A DNA stretch of 36,462 nt from Candidatus Minthosoma equi (GTDB taxonomy: Bacteria > Bacteroidota > Bacteroidia > Bacteroidales > Bacteroidaceae). Made by a program: the position numbers and the translations under genes. The DNA is taken from positions 1-36,462 of the forward strand of contig JAGHUI010000066.1 of the NCBI GenBank assembly GCA_018064885.1, written 5' to 3'. Shown in pieces: positions 1 through 9,111 of this stretch. Each line of letters begins with the position of its first letter. Position 1 is the first letter of the stretch. The notes below the pieces were generated by a model, which saw nothing but the letters and a program-made list of their open reading frames with translations, made no database searches and was not told the DNA's origin.

Positions 1-83
1 TCTCACTCCTGCAACTTTATTTAGCTATTTATTCTATTAATATTCAATAATATAAATTGTGCTTTTTAGGCAAAAACTTGCCA

Positions 84-1157
84 CTAAATTGACGCAGAAC
101 CTAAATTTGACAGCAACTTAAAATACAATGAGATAGCATTGTCTATCTCGCTGATTTTTATGTATTCATCGGCTGTGTGAGAACGAGATGAGTCGCCTGG
201 GCCGAGTTTGAGGGAAGGGAATCGCATGAGGGCTTGATCGGATAGGGTTGGTGAACCAAATGGTTTCAAGCCTTCGCGAATACAGGCTTGGACGAAAGGA
301 TGACTCTCATCTATCCTTGAACTGCTAAGACGGAAAGAACGAGCCTTGAGTTCAGAAGTGAGATGTTCTTGGAAGAAGGCGAAGATTTCCTCGTTGGTGT
401 AGCATTCGTTGGAGCGGACATCGATAGTGAATGTGCATTGATCTGGGATGACATTGTGTTGGGTGCCTGCATTGACTATTGTGACGGTATTCTTCACAGG
501 TCCAAGGAGTTCCGTTTGCTTTGGGAACTGCCATTCGGAAAGCCACTGGATGTCTTTTATTGCATGATAGATAGCGTTATCTCCTTCGTTACGAGCAGCA
601 TGCCCCGCTTTGCCGTGAGCCGTTGCATCAATGACCATAAGTCCCTTTTCTGCGATAGCTGGCTGCATGCCTGTTGGCTCACCAACAATGGCAAAGTCAA
701 TCTTTGGGAGAAGAGGAAGAACTGACTCAATACCGTTCTTGCCAGACACTTCTTCTTCACATGAAGCGAGATACACCAAATTATAATTCTTTAATCCTTC
801 CTCATTTAAAATAATAAATGTTTGAAGAAGCGCCATAAGTCCACCGCCACAATCATTTGAACCAAGTCCATAAAGCGTTTCTCCTTCAAGAGTTGGTGTG
901 AACGGATCATGCAGCCAACCTGCCACAGGCTTTACTGTATCAATATGAGCATTAAGAAGGATGGTCGGTTTCGCTTCATCGAAAGTAGAATTCACGCACC
1001 AAAGGTTGTTGCCATGGCGCTTAGGATGCAGGTTTTTACTTTCTAGATATTCCTCCAGAACATCTGCAGCTTTTTCTTCATCACGACTGATACTTGGAGT
1101 GGCAATAAGCTTTTTAAGCAGTTCCACACCTTCGTTTGTATGGTCTTTATACGTCAT
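84..1157 (-). CDS. argE: M20 family deacylase, ArgE-type (acetyl-/succinyl-ornithine deacylase)
   Basis: A 357-residue cytoplasmic zinc peptidase-family enzyme, probably removing the N-acyl group from acyl-ornithine in arginine synthesis. The metal-site residues of the M20 fold are all visible: H71 and D73 in NAHIDT, D102 in GSNDCGGG, E134/E135 in ASCEEEVSG, E160 in VGEPT, and a C-terminal His near 327 in SRSHTADEY. The dimerisation (lid) domain lies roughly between residues 170 and 280. The gene diverges from glyS, and a TAnnTTTG box lies 28 bp upstream of its ATG. Bacteroidetes are known to use succinylated intermediates in this pathway, so the substrate may be N-succinylornithine rather than N-acetylornithine. 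The sequence alone does not decide this, and dipeptidase-type M20 enzymes are a weaker alternative. Confidence 0.8.
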   Translation of the reverse strand: MTYKDHTNEGVELLKKLIATPSISRDEEKAADVLEEYLESKNLHPKRHGNNLWCVNSTFDEAKPTILLNAHIDTVKPVAGWLHDPFTPTLEGETLYGLGSNDCGGGLMALLQTFIILNEEGLKNYNLVYLASCEEEVSGKNGIESVLPLLPKIDFAIVGEPTGMQPAIAEKGLMVIDATAHGKAGHAARNEGDNAIYHAIKDIQWLSEWQFPKQTELLGPVKNTVTIVNAGTQHNVIPDQCTFTIDVRSNECYTNEEIFAFFQEHLTSELKARSFRLSSSRIDESHPFVQACIREGLKPFGSPTLSDQALMRFPSLKLGPGDSSRSHTADEYIKISEIDNAISLYFKLLSNLGSASI

Positions 1158-1184
1158 TTTCAGTAATTTTAGTTATTTTAAGGA

Positions 1185-1192
1185 CAAAGGTA
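1185..1192 (-). promoter_or_regulatory. -7 box for the M20 deacylase gene
   Basis: The minus strand reads TACCTTTG, a perfect match to the Bacteroidetes primary-sigma -7 element TAnnTTTG. It lies 28 bp upstream of the ATG at 1157, in the divergent gap with glyS. No clear -33 TTTG was found. Confidence 0.65.
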
Positions 1193-1215
1193 GTGCATTT
1201 TATCGAGAAAACTCG

Positions 1216-1223
1216 TAACTTTG
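1216..1223 (+). promoter_or_regulatory. -7 box for glyS
   Basis: TAACTTTG followed by CA matches TAnnTTTG. It lies 42 bp upstream of the glyS ATG, which would give a leader of about 35 nt. It is divergent from the box at 1185-1192. Confidence 0.7.
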
Positions 1224-1265
1224 CATAATTATTATGCTTAAACATAAAGAAAACAACGAAATATA

Positions 1266-2819
1266 ATGGCACAGCAAGAAGACATTTTCAAGAAAGTGAT
1301 TAGTCACTGCAAGGAATACGGCTTCGTATTCCCATCATCTGAGATTTACGACGGACTTGGCGCAGTTTATGACTACGGTCAGAACGGTGTTGAGTTGAAG
1401 AACAATATCAAGCAGTACTGGTGGCAGTACATGGTTAATGTTCACGAGAACATCGTGGGTATCGACTCTGCCATCTTCATGCACCCAACAATTTGGAAGG
1501 CATCAGGTCACGTTGACGCATTCAACGACCCATTGATTGACAACCGCGACTCAAAGAAGCGCTATCGTGCTGACGTTCTCATCGAAGACCAGATTGCTAA
1601 GTATGAGGACAAGGTTGAGAAAGAAGTTGAGAAGGCCCGCAAGCGTTTCAAGGAGAATTTCGACGAGGCACAGTATCGTGCTACATCTCCAAAGGTGCTT
1701 GAAATCCTTGAGAAGCGTGATGCACTCCACAAGCGCTATCAGGAGGTGATGAACGCTGAGGGCGGCATTGACCTCGACGGCATGAAGCAGATTATCCTCG
1801 ACGAGGAAATCGTATGCCCTATCTCTGGCACAAGAAACTGGACAGACGTTCGTCAGTTCAACCTTATGTTCAAGACAGAGATGGGTGCTGCTGCAGAAGG
1901 CGCTTCAACAATCTACCTCCGTCCAGAGACAGCACAGGGTATCTTCGTCAACTACCTCAATGTTCAGAAGACAGGTCGTATGAAGATTCCATTCGGTATC
2001 GCTCAGATTGGTAAGGCATTCCGTAATGAAATCGTTGCACGCCAGTTCATCTTCCGCATGCGTGAGTTCGAGCAGATGGAGATGCAGTTCTTCGTAAAGC
2101 CAGGCACAGAGCTTCAGTGGTTCCAGACATGGAAGGAGCGTCGTATGGCATGGCATCAGGCACTTGGCTTCGGTGCTGAGAACTACCGTTTCCACGACCA
2201 CGACAAGTTGGCTCACTATGCCAACGCAGCTACTGACGTTGAGTTCCACATGCCATTCGGCTTCAAGGAGGTTGAAGGTATCCACTCTCGTACTAATTTT
2301 GACCTTAGCCAGCACGCTAAGTTCTCTGGCAAGAAGATTGAATACTTCGATCCAGAGGAGAACAAGAGCTACACTCCATACGTAATCGAGACATCCATCG
2401 GTGTTGACCGTATGTTCCTCTCTATCATCTGCCACAGCTACGAAGAAGAGCAGCTTGAAGGCGGTCAGACACGTACAGTCATGCACCTCCCTGCAGCCCT
2501 TGCTCCAGTTAAGCTCGCTGTGTTCCCTCTCACAAAGAAGGACGGTCTGCCAGAGAAGGCTCGCGAAATCATCGACGACCTCAAGTTCCACTTCAACTGC
2601 CAGTATGAAGAGAAGGATCAGATTGGCAAGCGCTATCGTCGTCAGGACGCTATCGGTACACCATTCTGTGTTACTGTTGACAACCAGACACTTGAAGACA
2701 ACACTGTCACTCTCCGCTACCGCGACACAATGGAGCAGAAGCGCGTTGCTATTTCAGAGCTCCGCGGCATTATCGAAGACCAGGTTAGCATTCCAAGCCT
2801 TCTCAAGAATCTGAAATAA
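1266..2819 (+). CDS. glyS: Glycyl-tRNA synthetase, single-chain homodimeric type
   Basis: A 517-residue class II aminoacyl-tRNA synthetase that charges tRNA-Gly in the cytoplasm. It starts MAQQEDIFKKVISHCKEYGF, as in the eukaryote-like alpha2 GlyRS. Class II motif 2 is seen around residues 215-265 (RPETAQGIFVNY, then GKAFRNEI and FRMREFEQME). Motif 3 ends at GVDRMFL, followed by the anticodon-binding domain (APVKLAVFPLTKK, then FCVTVDNQ). There is no N-terminal WHEP domain. The ATG is the first after the promoter; no Shine-Dalgarno sequence is seen, as is normal here. An FKBP lipoprotein gene follows after only 3 bp, so the two are probably cotranscribed. Confidence 0.95.
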   Translation: MAQQEDIFKKVISHCKEYGFVFPSSEIYDGLGAVYDYGQNGVELKNNIKQYWWQYMVNVHENIVGIDSAIFMHPTIWKASGHVDAFNDPLIDNRDSKKRYRADVLIEDQIAKYEDKVEKEVEKARKRFKENFDEAQYRATSPKVLEILEKRDALHKRYQEVMNAEGGIDLDGMKQIILDEEIVCPISGTRNWTDVRQFNLMFKTEMGAAAEGASTIYLRPETAQGIFVNYLNVQKTGRMKIPFGIAQIGKAFRNEIVARQFIFRMREFEQMEMQFFVKPGTELQWFQTWKERRMAWHQALGFGAENYRFHDHDKLAHYANAATDVEFHMPFGFKEVEGIHSRTNFDLSQHAKFSGKKIEYFDPEENKSYTPYVIETSIGVDRMFLSIICHSYEEEQLEGGQTRTVMHLPAALAPVKLAVFPLTKKDGLPEKAREIIDDLKFHFNCQYEEKDQIGKRYRRQDAIGTPFCVTVDNQTLEDNTVTLRYRDTMEQKRVAISELRGIIEDQVSIPSLLKNLK

Positions 2820-2822
2820 TAA

Positions 2823-3434
2823 ATGAAGAAGATATTTTTCATATTAACAGTTATCGCCTCAATCGTTTCGTTCTCCTCCTGCACGGAGAAGAACGAGGCG
2901 GCTGAGTACGACAATTGGAAAGAAAGAAACCAGCACTATGTAGATTCCATCGCCGCTCTTGCCCATTCGAACAAGGACGGATGGACAAAGATTCTTGCCT
3001 TCAATTTGATGGATTCAGTAGAGAATATCAATCCGAACGTAAATCATTATGTTTACGTGAAGAAACTTGAAAATGGCGCAGGCAAGGTGAAGCCAGAGTT
3101 CATGGACTCCGTGCGCGTCCACTATCTGGGCCGTCTCATTCCATCGGCATCTCACTCACAAGGACAGATATTTGACAAGAGCTATAACAGTTATACTCTT
3201 AACGAAGAGACGGATGTGCCATCCCTTCTTTCCGTAAGAGGCACAGTCGTAGGTTATTCCACAGCCTTGCAGCACATGGTTGAAGGTGACAGATGGAAGG
3301 TTGTCATTCCATACTATCTCGGCTATGGAGAGATTGACTACAGTCAGATTCCTGGCTATTCTGCTCTCATATTCGACATCAAGCTGTCTCGAATCTACAA
3401 GAGGAACATCGACACCAATACTACTTGGCACTAA
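2823..3434 (+). CDS. FKBP-type peptidyl-prolyl cis-trans isomerase, lipoprotein
   Basis: 203 residues. The N-terminus is a lipoprotein signal with a charged KK, a hydrophobic stretch and a lipobox ending at C20 (SFSSC), so the mature protein should be lipid-anchored in the periplasm or outer membrane. From about residue 90 to 195 it reads as an FKBP domain: VRVHYLGRL, then GQIFDKSY, then LQHMVEGDRWKVVIPYYLGYGE, and a final ALIFDIKLSRI. Such proteins catalyse proline isomerisation during folding of exported proteins. The gene starts 3 bp after glyS and ends before a strong hairpin terminator. An isomerase role is likely; the client proteins are unknown. Confidence 0.88.
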   Translation: MKKIFFILTVIASIVSFSSCTEKNEAAEYDNWKERNQHYVDSIAALAHSNKDGWTKILAFNLMDSVENINPNVNHYVYVKKLENGAGKVKPEFMDSVRVHYLGRLIPSASHSQGQIFDKSYNSYTLNEETDVPSLLSVRGTVVGYSTALQHMVEGDRWKVVIPYYLGYGEIDYSQIPGYSALIFDIKLSRIYKRNIDTNTTWH

Positions 3435-3461
3435 GGTTATTTTACACATACAAATAACAAC

Positions 3462-3491
3462 AAAGGGACCCCGAAAGGTCCCTTTTGTTTT
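3462..3491. terminator. Intrinsic terminator between convergent FKBP and asd genes
   Basis: A 9-bp perfect stem, AAAGGGACC / GGTCCCTTT, with a 6-nt loop CCGAAA, is followed by TGTTTTT on the plus strand. An A-rich run on the other side makes it usable in both directions. It lies between the two 3' ends at 3434 and 3529. Confidence 0.88.
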
Positions 3492-3528
3492 TCCTGTAAC
3501 GTCTTTATATATAAATATGTGTATCGAC

Positions 3529-4587
3529 TTACTTAACGTTGCCAACCTTGATGAGGTACTCTGCAATCTGAACAGCATTGAGAGCAGCACCCTTCTTGAT
3601 CTGGTCGCCTGTGAGCCAGAAAGTAAGACCATTCTCGTTAGCAAGATCCTTGCGAACACGACCAACGTAAACATCATCCTTGCCAGCAGCATAGAGTGGC
3701 ATTGGGTAAGGAAGACCAGCCATTGACTCAGCGTTAGCATCAGCATTAGCCTTTGCGCCAACTTTTGCGATATCATCAACAAGAGTAACGCCATCAGCAG
3801 CAGCGATAGCCTTCTTTGCAGCCTCAACATCAATAGGTTCGTCTGTTTCCACCCATACAGCCTCAGAGTGAGCGCGGAGAGAAGAGATACGAACGCACAT
3901 AGCAGAGCACTTAGCATCTGTGTGCATGATCTTCTTTGTCTCGTTGAACATCTTCATCTCCTCCTTAGTGTAGCCATTGTCCTGGAACACATCAATCTGT
4001 GGGATAACATTGTATGCAAGCTGATAAGCGAACTTGTTCACCGTTGGCTCGCCGCCCTCAGCAAGAGTCTTGTACTGCTCCTGAAGTTCTGCCATTGCAG
4101 CAGCACCAGCACCAGAAGCGCTCTGGTAAGAAGCAATGTGGATGCGGTTGATGTGGCTGAGCTTCTCAATTGGCTTGAGAACAACAACCATCATGATTGT
4201 AGTACAGTTAGGGTTTGCAATGATGCCACGTGGACGATTAAGAGCATCCTCAGCGTTGCACTCAGGCACAACCAATGGCACATCAGCGTCCATGCGGAAT
4301 GCACTTGAGTTGTCAATCATTACAGCACCATATTTTGTGATGTCCTCAGCAAACTCCTTAGAAGTGCCAGCACCAGCAGATGTGAATGCGATATCCACAC
4401 CCTTGAAGTCATCACCATGCTGAAGGAGCTTCACTTCATACTCCTTGCCACGGAAAGTGTACTTTGTGCCTGCACTGCGAGTTGAGCCGAACAGTACGAG
4501 ATCGTCAATTGGGAAATTTCTTTCATCGAGGACACGGAGGAATTCCTGTCCTACGGCGCCACTGGCACCTACAATAGCTACTTTCAT
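3529..4587 (-). CDS. asd: Aspartate-semialdehyde dehydrogenase
   Basis: 352 residues. It reduces aspartyl phosphate to aspartate semialdehyde, the branch point to lysine/diaminopimelate, threonine and methionine. The N-terminal Rossmann motif is [15 protein letters not shown] at residues 6-20, with STRSAG for phosphate binding. The catalytic Cys is C128 in NPNCTTI, and the catalytic His is H240 in [10 protein letters not shown]. Full length for the family. It diverges from the CPA2 antiporter gene and has its own TAnnTTTG box. Its leader carries a sequence block that recurs before the LURP-one-like gene at 29363 (see 4591-4618). Confidence 0.95.
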   Translation of the reverse strand: MKVAIVGASGAVGQEFLRVLDERNFPIDDLVLFGSTRSAGTKYTFRGKEYEVKLLQHGDDFKGVDIAFTSAGAGTSKEFAEDITKYGAVMIDNSSAFRMDADVPLVVPECNAEDALNRPRGIIANPNCTTIMMVVVLKPIEKLSHINRIHIASYQSASGAGAAAMAELQEQYKTLAEGGEPTVNKFAYQLAYNVIPQIDVFQDNGYTKEEMKMFNETKKIMHTDAKCSAMCVRISSLRAHSEAVWVETDEPIDVEAAKKAIAAADGVTLVDDIAKVGAKANADANAESMAGLPYPMPLYAAGKDDVYVGRVRKDLANENGLTFWLTGDQIKKGAALNAVQIAEYLIKVGNVK

Positions 4588-4590
4588 CTT

Positions 4591-4618
4591 ATTACCTTAA
4601 AAGTTATGATTTGTCTAT
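4591..4618 (-). promoter_or_regulatory. Leader block shared with the gene at 28779-29363
   Basis: On the minus strand the asd leader contains ATAGACAAAT, then a 3-nt gap, then AACTTTTAAGGTAAT, ending 3 nt before the ATG. The same 10-mer and 15-mer, in the same order, sit before the LURP-one-like start codon at 29363. AAGG could serve as a weak ribosome binding site; the rest has no assigned role. Confidence 0.5.
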
Positions 4619-4636
4619 ATTTCATCAAAATCGCTG

Positions 4637-4644
4637 CAAAAGTA
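4637..4644 (-). promoter_or_regulatory. -7 box for asd
   Basis: The minus strand reads TACTTTTG followed by C, matching TAnnTTTG. It lies 50 bp upstream of the asd ATG, so the transcript would include the shared leader block. Confidence 0.6.
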
Positions 4645-4699
4645 CGACTTTTTATACAAAAAAGAGAGAAGAAAAAAGAGAAAAATTGACAAAAGTTCG

Positions 4700-4707
4700 T
4701 AACTTTG
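4700..4707 (+). promoter_or_regulatory. -7 box for the CPA2 antiporter
   Basis: TAACTTTG followed by CA has the same context as the glyS box and lies 97 bp upstream of the TTG start. TTGAC is present 14 bp upstream, but that is too close for a normal -33 element. Confidence 0.6.
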
Positions 4708-4803
4708 CACAAACATAGTGACAAAAGTATAGATTTTTATCAATTCACTTGACACTTTTGTTCCTACTAACAGCAATTATTAACCCATAATTGACAACAT
4801 ACA

Positions 4804-6951
4804 TTGGACGCAATCACCACATACCTGCATCTGCCCATCACAGACCCTACATGGATCTTTTTCCTTGTACTCTGCGTGATATTGTTTGCACCTATGATTT
4901 TCAGCAAGCTTCACATTCCACATCTCATTGGAATGATTCTGGCAGGTGTGCTTATTGGTGAAAACGGAATCAATCTTCTTGAGCGCGATGCATCCTTCGA
5001 ACTTTTCGGCAAGGTAGGTATCTATTTCATCATGTTCCTTGCAGGTCTTGAGATGGACCTTCAGAATCTGAAAGACAACAGGACGAAAGGCATAATCTTC
5101 GGATTCATAACGACTGTCATTCCGTTTGCCTTCGGACTCATAGCCGGATACTATTTCCTCGACTACAGCATTCCAGCATCACTTCTCCTTGCCTGCATCC
5201 TTGCATCCCACACTCTTGTAGCATATCCGATTGTAGGAAGATACGGCCTTAGCAAATCGCCCTCTGTGACTATCTCCGTAGCTGCCACAATGATCGCCCT
5301 GCTCTTCGCCCTGCTCTTCCTTGCAGGACTATCAGGCACATTCAAGGGCAGCAACGACGTATGGTTCTGGCTTCTGTTTGCCGTGAAATTCGCATGCTAC
5401 ATCGTGGGCATGTTCGTGCTTCTGCCAAAGCTCATACGCATCTTTTTCAGGAAATACAGCGAACCAGTCATTCAGTTCACATTCACCCTTGCCGTCGTAT
5501 TTCTTGCAGCAGCCACAGCAGAGTTCTGCGGATTGGAAGGCATCCTTGGAGCATTCCTTGCAGGATTGGTGCTCAACCGTTTCGTGCCTAACACATCACC
5601 TCTGATGAACCGCATTGAGTTCGTAGGAAATGCGCTTTTCATACCATACTTCCTTATCGGAGTAGGAATGCTGGTAAACGTAGAACCGCTGTTCCACGAA
5701 GGCAAAGCCCTTGCTGTCGTTGCCATAATGGTCATTGCTGGCACACTTTCAAAATACCTTGCAGCACTCATCAGCCGCAAAGCACTCAAGCTCTCTCACC
5801 ATGAAGGCGTCATGATGTTCGGACTTACCGAAGCGCATGCCGCAGGAGCGCTTGCCATGGTCATGGTAGGTGTCAATTTAGAGATTGCGCCAGGCGTGCC
5901 ATTGATGAACAGCGCCGTGCTTGATGGTGTAGTGATGATGATTCTCATTTCATGCATCATCAGTTCCATTGCCACAGATCAGGCTGCCAAGAAGCTGAAA
6001 ATAGAAATTGAGAACTCCGGCAAAAAGGAGAGGCGAGACAGCACGGCACGCGATGACGAAAAGATACTCATTCCTATCAATGAGCCAAGCAACATTGAAA
6101 CGCTGATGTCAACAGCCTTCATGATGCGAAACCAACAGCTGAAACGAGGGCTCATCTGCCTGAACATCATCAACGATGCCGACATGAGCAACAAGGCGCA
6201 GGCACATAGCCGTGAGTGCTTGGAAATGGCAACAAAACTTGCCTCTGCAGCCGATGTGCCTATTCAGACGCAGACACGCCTTGCCGTTAATTTCGTCACA
6301 GCAACCATACACTCGCTCAAGGAAAACGACGCCAGCGAGCTTCTCATAGGCCTGCACCGCAAGCGCCATAACGGCGACTCCTTCATTGGCCAGTTCGCCC
6401 AGGGACTCATCGACGGAATGTCACGACAGCTGATCATCGTGAAAATGAACATGCCAGCAAACACCATCCGCAGGATTGTCGTCGCCGTGCCAGAGAAAGC
6501 AGAATACGAAAAAGGCTTCTATCGCTGGATAAACCGACTTGCACGCATGGCAGAAGACCTCGGATGCCAGATGGATTTCTATTCTACAGAAATCACAGGT
6601 CATCAGATTATGAGATACATGAAAGACCGCCACAAGAACGTTCGCGCCGACTTCGAGATCCTCGAATCATGGAAAGAATTCCCTGCACTCCGCCACGAAC
6701 TGAATGAAGATCATCTTCTTGTTGTCGTCACCGCTCGTCCTGGCAGCATCTCATATCAGAAAGCATTCTCCAAACTTCCATTGCAGCTGCAGAAAGACTT
6801 TGCCGACAACAGTCTTATGCTCATCTATCCTGATCAGCAGGAGGAAAACAATGAGTTGTATGCATTCACCGACCCTCACCATCAAAACACATCGAGCGTC
6901 AACACCATGGTGGGCAGATGGCTGAGCAAATGGATTGGAGAAATGGGATAG
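4804..6951 (+). CDS. CPA2-family cation/proton antiporter with C-terminal USP-like region
   Basis: 715 residues. The first ~400 form a multi-pass inner-membrane Na+/H+ exchanger domain, with helices such as [16 protein letters not shown] and [19 protein letters not shown] and the exchanger core around [17 protein letters not shown]. The remaining ~300 residues are soluble and resemble tandem universal-stress-protein modules ([13 protein letters not shown], then [16 protein letters not shown]); no TrkA-N domain is seen. Probable role: monovalent cation and pH homeostasis. The start must be a TTG at 4804, because an in-frame stop lies 12 bp upstream and the next Met is at about residue 31, inside a membrane helix. 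A low-complexity tract begins right after its stop codon. Confidence 0.85.
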   Translation: MDAITTYLHLPITDPTWIFFLVLCVILFAPMIFSKLHIPHLIGMILAGVLIGENGINLLERDASFELFGKVGIYFIMFLAGLEMDLQNLKDNRTKGIIFGFITTVIPFAFGLIAGYYFLDYSIPASLLLACILASHTLVAYPIVGRYGLSKSPSVTISVAATMIALLFALLFLAGLSGTFKGSNDVWFWLLFAVKFACYIVGMFVLLPKLIRIFFRKYSEPVIQFTFTLAVVFLAAATAEFCGLEGILGAFLAGLVLNRFVPNTSPLMNRIEFVGNALFIPYFLIGVGMLVNVEPLFHEGKALAVVAIMVIAGTLSKYLAALISRKALKLSHHEGVMMFGLTEAHAAGALAMVMVGVNLEIAPGVPLMNSAVLDGVVMMILISCIISSIATDQAAKKLKIEIENSGKKERRDSTARDDEKILIPINEPSNIETLMSTAFMMRNQQLKRGLICLNIINDADMSNKAQAHSRECLEMATKLASAADVPIQTQTRLAVNFVTATIHSLKENDASELLIGLHRKRHNGDSFIGQFAQGLIDGMSRQLIIVKMNMPANTIRRIVVAVPEKAEYEKGFYRWINRLARMAEDLGCQMDFYSTEITGHQIMRYMKDRHKNVRADFEILESWKEFPALRHELNEDHLLVVVTARPGSISYQKAFSKLPLQLQKDFADNSLMLIYPDQQEENNELYAFTDPHHQNTSSVNTMVGRWLSKWIGEMG

Positions 6952-6955
6952 TCTT

Positions 6956-7072
6956 ATTTACTATTTTACTATTTACTATTTAACTATTTGTTATTTAAGT
7001 ATTTACTATTTAACTATTTATTATTTAACTATTTATTATTTAACTATTTACTATTGGACTATTTACTATTTA
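6956..7072 (+). repeat. AT-rich tandem tract of 7/8-bp units (15-bp period)
   Basis: The gap between the antiporter stop and the ABC gene is filled with imperfect ACTATTT / ACTATTTA units, giving a 15-bp period for about 7 copies. Because 15 is divisible by three, one frame stays open and would prepend a Tyr/Leu/Thr-rich stretch to the ABC protein. That frame begins inside the antiporter gene and is judged non-coding. Confidence 0.85.
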
Positions 7073-7081
7073 GCAACAAAA

Positions 7082-7858
<777 letters not shown>

Positions 7859-8774
7859 AAAAGAACATGGCATGTACCTCGAAGGAGGTGAAATAGGCGA
7901 CATACTTCTTCCTAAGCGATACATCCCACAAGGAGCGAAAGTCGGCGATGTGCTCGACGTCTTCCTCTATCTCGACCAAGAAGAACGCCTCGTCGCCACA
8001 ACCGAGCAGCCACTCATCGAAGTCGGACAGTTCGCCTACCTGGAATGCACATGGACAAACGAATACGGAGCCTACCTCAACTGGGGACTCATGAAAGACC
8101 TCTTCTGCCCATTCCGTGAGCAGAAAGTGCGCATGCAGCGAGGCCAGCGCTATCAGGTGTATTGCTACATCGACGACAAAACCTATCGCATCGTCTGCTC
8201 ATCAAAGATAGAGAAATTCCAGAAAGCAATAACAGAAAAGAACGAAGGCAAGACCGAAAAGCGAGGCACACCAACCGACCGCCGCGTCATCATTGGCGAC
8301 TTCTCTACCCGTCTCTTCGAACACCTCAAGCTCACCCCCAACGGATTCTCATCATACCACGACAAATCGCCAGCCGAAGAAATCTACTCCATGTTCGGAG
8401 TCAGCAAGAAAGTCTTCAAGCAAGCCGTCGGAGACCTCTACAAAAAAGAGCTCATCACCATCAAGCCTAACGGCATTGAGCTTACTGTAAAAGGCAAAAC
8501 CATAGACGTAGAAGATTGAAAAGGTAGGTCATCATATCCCTTTCTGTACTATATCAAATACTCGTCACTCGTCACACACACCCAGTAATGGCGTGAAATA
8601 TAGTGACTTGCAATGGTGATGAGTACTTTCTGACTCGTCACCACTCGTCACCAACTCATCACACGCATAAAATGCAGAGAATCAAATATCTGTGTAGAGA
8701 TGGTGACGAGTGATGAGTGTTTTAAATTCTCTCAGGTATTGTATAGTTCGCTGAAACCGTGACAAAATGAAAAT

Positions 8775-8924
8775 CACTCTTCACTCTCCATAAACAGCCT
8801 GTAACTGACTGTTAATCTTAGTTATACGACTATGAAGAGTGCATGAAGAGTTACAAACAACTCTTCATAGCGTTAAATACTTTAATTTCAGTTGTTTATG
8901 GGCAGATTATGAAGAGTGAAGAGT
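8775..8924. repeat. Nested inverted repeats built from the heptamer GAAGAGT
   Basis: Outer arms: CACTCTTCACTCTCCATAAA at 8775 is matched, inverted and imperfectly, by 8893-8923. Inner arms: CTATGAAGAGT (8830-8840) and ACTCTTCATAG (8860-8870) form a perfect 11-bp stem with a 19-nt loop. There is no U-tract after the inner stem, so it is not a standard intrinsic terminator. Confidence 0.7.
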
Positions 8925-8985
8925 TTGTTGCTAAATTCATTTCCGCAGAACAATCCAAAGCGATATTCTGATATAGCAAAAATTT

Positions 8986-9077
8986 CATGCTAAGTGCATG
9001 CTGTTATTCAATTCGTGTGAATAACGTTATTCATGCTAATAACATGCAGTTATGCAGTTCGTATGAATAACCGCATT
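8986..9077. repeat. Two tandem 46-bp units with a 16-bp palindrome
   Basis: Units 8986-9031 and 9032-9077 agree at 36 of 46 positions. Both start CATGCTAA and contain TGAATAAC. A further CAT follows the second unit. The first unit spans a perfect 16-bp palindrome, TGAATAACGTTATTCA (9018-9033). It lies 34 bp beyond the end of the nuclease gene. Confidence 0.8.
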
Positions 9078-9111
9078 CATAAGGCGTGGATATTGCCTAT
9101 TTGTATCCATT

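Larger units (their letters stand above)
8520..9111. other. Gene-free, repeat-rich intergenic region at the 3' edge of the restriction island
   Basis: No convincing coding frame is present between two convergent 3' ends. The stretch holds direct and inverted copies of heptamers containing GACGAGT (8559-8575, 8632-8662, 8701-8719) and GAAGAGT (8775-8790, 8830-8870, 8908-8924), then two 46-bp tandem units (8986-9077). No transposase, integrase or tRNA is seen. Confidence 0.8.

Noticed and set aside
69-82. Terminator after the M20 deacylase gene
   Set aside because: The stem GGCAA/TTGCC is only 5 bp and is not followed by a T run on the gene's strand.
1905-2591. Long antisense open frame (228 codons) within glyS
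   Set aside because: It lies opposite a certain gene with strong codon bias, has no recognisable motif and no promoter; a shadow frame.
8986-9077. CRISPR array
   Set aside because: There are only two diverged 46-bp units directly abutting, with no spacers, and no cas genes are in the window.
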